From the NCBI RefSeq assembly GCF_000003605.2, contig NW_003115457.1, forward strand, positions 4,657 through 14,907: a stretch of DNA of 10,251 nucleotides, read 5' to 3'. The notes beneath the pieces were generated by a model. It saw nothing but the letters and a program-made list of their open reading frames with translations. It searched no databases and had not been told where the DNA came from. Position 1 is the stretch's first letter; each line of letters opens with the position of its first letter. Positions 7,651 to 10,251 of the stretch are shown here, piece by piece. The position numbers and the translations under genes were made by a program. Source of the stretch: Saccoglossus kowalevskii. Taxonomy: Eukaryota > Hemichordata > Enteropneusta > Harrimaniidae.

Positions 7651-8432
7651 TCTGGTCTATATATTTGATATTGATATTGCAATAGATATTACCGAATTCC
7701 GAATCTCAACTGACGTCACTATAAAATACGATAATAATACTTGTACATATACAAAATTAAAAATCTCATTTCGATCGGGATAATAAAGCAATGTTACAAA
7801 GTACGACTTATCAGTAGAATCTGTTGTGATTAAAATGGCGAGCGTGTGCATACTGTCCAACCAAGCATATCCCGCATATAACATCATGGTGAAAGAATTG
7901 AGTAAAAAAAGCGTAAATCGAGCATAATTGACAAATTCCACAACAGCTGGCTGGATGATGTGATATGTACATGTTTATTTTATACAAAGAGATTGTGTAT
8001 ATGATGACACTGTCCTTCCATACACTGATGACGATAATAAATTCAGGACATAAAGCACAGACCAAATGTACTTGCACGTATATATTTTATTGCATTACGT
8101 TGACAACGGATTCTGTTCTGTAACGTTTAAATCAGTCTTTGAAAACTGTGTTATTTTCTAAATTACAACCAGTGTGCAACTGCTGAATACGAGGTAAGTG
8201 AAATAATAATGTATGTTAATAGCGCTAGTCGTGTTAGACATAGAGTATGGGGTAAATTTATCATGTATAGCATCGTTAACGAAGTACGGAGTCTCGTTTG
8301 GTGTGTATCGTGTTCTATCTTCTGTACAACAAGTGTATAGAGAATGCTAATTACAATTAATAGTTTGGGAGATTAATTCTCGGTACCGTAAATGCCGTAA
8401 GGGGGTGTCGTGAAATATATATTACGTAATCG
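7651..8432. other. A+T-rich stretch with two minus open frames, no gene supported
   Basis: Overlapping minus frames at 7657-7941 (94 codons) and 7811-8077 (88 codons) are mutually exclusive and not recognised; the first carries the AGYAWLDS repeat. At 8191-8200 GAG|GTAAGTG matches the animal 5' splice-site consensus on the plus strand, with TCAGTC (initiator-like) at 8132, so a tiny leader exon is conceivable. There is no further support. Confidence 0.4.
7852..7875 (-). repeat. Coding-like repeat, copy 2 (peptide AGYAWLDS)
   Basis: Residues 23-30 of a 94-codon minus frame (7657-7941). It pairs with 5771-5794: 17 of 24 bases match, with mismatches concentrated at third codon positions. The preceding residues are also hydrophobic in both frames (CFLFH versus MMLYA), weakly extending the match. 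The parent family is unknown. Confidence 0.35.
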
Positions 8433-8547
8433 TATAAAAGGCGTATATGGTAACATTACACACACACTCATTAACAACACAGTGCTGTGTTGGCAATAAT
8501 ATAGTAACTAACAACGTCTAACAACAGAATATATCTATTAAACTGAG
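8433..8547 (+). promoter_or_regulatory. TATA-like box with downstream hairpin and splice-donor-like site
   Basis: TATAAAAG at 8433-8440 fits the eukaryotic TATA consensus in a locally GC-flanked context (CG before, GCG after). CTCATT at 8467-8472 is a weak initiator look-alike 37 bases on, slightly farther than the usual 25-31. A hairpin follows at 8475-8492, and CTGA|GTAAGTG places a good 5' splice-site match at 8547. Together they could be a promoter with a short non-coding first exon, but any A+T-rich kilobase yields similar matches and no downstream exon was found. Confidence 0.25.
8475..8492. other. 18-bp inverted repeat (hairpin)
   Basis: CAACACAG and CTGTGTTG are perfect reverse complements separated by TG. 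The stem is eight pairs with a very short loop, so it is more likely a palindromic binding site in duplex DNA than a stable RNA hairpin. Confidence 0.85.
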
Positions 8548-8654
8548 TAAGTGTACTGAATACTGGTGTTTATGATGACAATATTTGTAGGTTTGAATTT
8601 GTAAGTGTATTTGAAATCACAACGAGGATAAACTGGATCTAAGACGTACATGTG

Positions 8655-8790
8655 TGGAATGGCATGAAGAGGACTAGCTGTTAACAGAGCTACGTGTAAG
8701 AAATATTGTAGAAGGGCAGGCTGTAAATAGAGTTTGGAATAGTATGACAAGGAAAACAGGCTGAATGGTATGGGGGTTGTAAACGAAGCT
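8655..8790 (+). repeat. Degenerate tandem repeat, about 40-bp half units
   Basis: TGGAATGGCATGAAGAGGA (8655-8673) recurs as TGGAATAGTATGACAAGGA (8735-8753), 16 of 19 matching, 80 bases apart. A second phrase occurs three times: CTGTTAACAGAGCT (8678), CTGTAAATAGAGTT (8721) and TTGTAAACGAAGCT (8777). Together these suggest an eroded tandem repeat. The spacing is irregular (43 and 56), so the exact unit is uncertain. Confidence 0.5.
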
Positions 8791-9693
8791 ATATTTGTGT
8801 CGTTGCATGGCGCGGGGTTTCAAACAGGAACGGATAGAATCGCGCGTCAAAGTACACGTGTGAAATATGTTACTGATGTACACACGCTTATAGACCTTCG
8901 CCTTGTCATGTGTACTGTACCCAATTGGCCTTTAGAGAGTTGAAATCACTGGCTGCAGTAGCATCATTGAGTTACGGTAACAACTGGTGGGACTTTACAT
9001 ATGTCTGACTGTTAAGATAAGCTTCGATAATATTGATTTTTTGCCAGTTTTATAAGGGATGAGACGATACAGTGAATGTTTGTATGTGAGCTGCCGGTCT
9101 GGAGCAATGTATCTTCCCCCACTGTGCTATTATTACGTCAACACCTGTATCATGGGACATGTCAATCATGTATTCTAGCCAATTCACTCATTTGAAAGTA
9201 AACATTCGAATTGATTTTGACATTCCTGAATGGTTTCCCAAATAACGATTTGATATACACTATGCCGAGTTTCAGAACCATTACACCCATTCAACATTCA
9301 CTATGCTGGACTCCTATCACCATTTACCCTTTCGACTCTCACCATTTCCATTGCACCCATGTAATAAATTTATCTGATAATGCAATAAAATTAGCAATCG
9401 ATAATAAACGTACACTAACTTGAGATTTTGCATTCGAACTTGATCACAATATTTTGCATAACCTTTCAATATCAGGTATGTTTAATTGAAGCGTGTGCCT
9501 TATAATTAATACCTAATACTGCAGCGTTGAATTAAAATAAGCTGCTATATTTATTTGTAATATAATATAACATATTGAACTCGCATGTGGCGGTTTATTT
9601 CATGGGGTGTATTAATATTATATAAACTAGTATTTGGGTCATAGACAAACATAATCAAGTGTAAAATCGACTCCAAAGTGACACTGGTTTTGT
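8791..9693. other. Unique stretch, no gene seen
   Basis: Begins with a small CpG-bearing patch (about 8804-8850) and becomes A+T-rich. A 70-codon plus frame (9211-9423) has no recognisable content. ATCAG|GTATGT at 9472 resembles a 5' splice site. No tandem repeat appears before about 9694. Confidence 0.55.
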
Positions 9694-9755
9694 ATTATGT
9701 CTTGCGTCGGAATTGTCTTATGTGACGTTTTATCATGATTTTATGTGTTGCTATA
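9694..9755. repeat. Eroded left edge of the 21-bp array
   Basis: Phrases TTATGTCTTGCG, CTTATGTGACG, TTTATCATGA and TTTATGTGTTGC recur with irregular spacing. They look like decayed units preceding the regular array, giving a gradual boundary, unlike the sharp edge of the left-end array. Confidence 0.5.
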
Positions 9756-9792
9756 TTTATGTAGTCCGTATTTATGTTATGCAGTGCCGTAT

Positions 9793-9993
9793 TTATGTCA
9801 TGCGGTCCATCTTTATGTTATGCAGTTCCGTATTTATTTCATGCAGTTCCGTAATTATGTTATGTAATACTGTCTTAATGTTATGCATTTCTACCCCTGT
9901 GTTATGCAGTTTAATATTAATGTTATGCAAGTTGTTTATATGTAGTCCCACATTTATGTTACGTAGTCTCGTTTTATCGTTATTCAGCCACAT
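9793..9993 (-). other. 66-codon heptad-repeat open frame across the 21-bp array
   Basis: Because the unit is seven codons long, the minus strand reads as successive heptads such as LHNINIK, LHNTGVE, MHNIKTV, LHNIITE and LHEINTE, with L or M at position 1 and mostly I at position 4: the a/d spacing of a coiled coil. The frame starts with ATG at 9993 and is open a little upstream to a TGA at 10009-10011. No signal, domain or flanking exon supports translation. The simplest reading is that any stop-free 21-bp satellite gives a heptad peptide, and neighbouring units do contain TGA. Confidence 0.25.
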
Positions 9994-10020
9994 ATTTATG
10001 TTATGCAGTCATATCCTTAT
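9953..10020. repeat. 231-bp higher-order repeat, copy 1
   Basis: These 68 bases match 10184-10251 at 66 positions by eye, including the unusual 20-bp and 22-bp units (TTATTCAGCCACA). The offset is 231 bp, 11 units of 21. Block-wise amplification is implied, as in the left array. Confidence 0.9.
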
Positions 10021-10183
10021 GTCATGTAGTCTCTTATTTATGTTATGCAGTCATATCCTTATGTCATGTAGTCTCGTATTTATGTTATGCAGTCCCATCT
10101 TTATGTCATGCAGTCTCGTATTTATGTTATACAGTCCCACCCTTTTGTTATGTAGTCTCGTATTTATGATATGTAGTCCCACA

Positions 10184-10251
10184 TTTATGTTACGTAGTCT
10201 CGTTTTAGCGTTATTCAGCCACAGATTTATGTTATGCAGTCATATCCTTAT
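10184..10251. repeat. 231-bp higher-order repeat, copy 2, cut by the window end
   Basis: Partner of 9953-10020, differing at TTTAGCG versus TTTATCG and CACAGA versus CACATA. The match is still running at the last base, so the next block probably continues beyond the window. Confidence 0.9.

Larger units (their letters stand above)
9756..10251. repeat. 21-bp minisatellite, 24 units plus a partial, open to the right
   Basis: Units start with TTTATG or a variant and contain a core such as TTTATGTTATGCAGT, TTTATGTCATGCAGT or TTTATGTTACGTAGT followed by about six variable bases. Most are exactly 21 bp; the exceptions are 15 (9756), 18 (9917 and 9935), 20 (9792, 9953, 10184) and 22 (9973, 10204). 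The right part is organised in 42-bp dimers: 9995-10036 and 10037-10078 differ by one base by eye. The window ends inside a unit, so the total length is unknown. Confidence 0.95.

Noticed and set aside
8191-8200. GAG|GTAAGTG as proof of an exon ending at 8193
   Set aside because: A single donor consensus is common by chance, and neither an acceptor nor a coding frame was found to pair with it.
8475-8492. Hairpin as a bacterial-type terminator or microRNA precursor
   Set aside because: The stem is eight pairs with a two-base loop and there is no T run; it is far too short for a miRNA precursor.

Overview
The window looks like non-coding nuclear DNA of a eukaryote, most likely an invertebrate animal. 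It is A+T-rich. Both ends are tandem-repeat arrays, no bacterial-style gene packing is present, and the open frames are short, mutually overlapping and without recognisable domains. The taxon cannot be fixed from sequence alone. No protein-coding gene, rRNA, tRNA or CRISPR array can be supported, and no multi-gene system is visible.

Left end (1-1456): a minisatellite of exactly 52 copies of a 28-bp unit without a single insertion or deletion. It has clear higher-order structure: a 12-unit (336-bp) step in its first 22 units, a 25-unit (700-bp) duplication of a 448-bp block with about 4 differences, and a more diverged middle block with a 4-unit (112-bp) rhythm. The array begins at or before the first base of the window.

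Middle (1457-9693): mostly unique A+T-rich sequence with small local structures. These are a five-copy 22-bp tandem repeat (1789-1899), a T-rich tract (2774-2856), a 63-bp tandem duplication with 2.3 copies (4384-4529), a TA microsatellite (4817-4834), a CACGTG palindrome (5089-5098), short dispersed repeats (5487-5518 and 5619-5645; 5771-5794 and 7852-7875), and a CpG-richer block at about 5951-6930. That block holds two inverted copies of a 47-bp sequence that also match as peptide and is probably a decayed transposable-element remnant. A TATA-like box with a hairpin just downstream (8433-8492) is the best promoter-like signal, but no exon can be tied to it.

Right end (about 9694-10251, running off the window): a second minisatellite with a unit of about 21 bp, 42-bp dimers and a 231-bp higher-order step. 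Because 21 bp is seven codons, one minus-strand frame reads as leucine/isoleucine heptads (66 codons, 9793-9993), broken by TGA further right. The two terminal arrays share a short core (TTACGTAGT / TATGTAGT) in opposite orientation.

Nothing here shows genes working together. The interest lies in repeat architecture and in a few coding-like relics.
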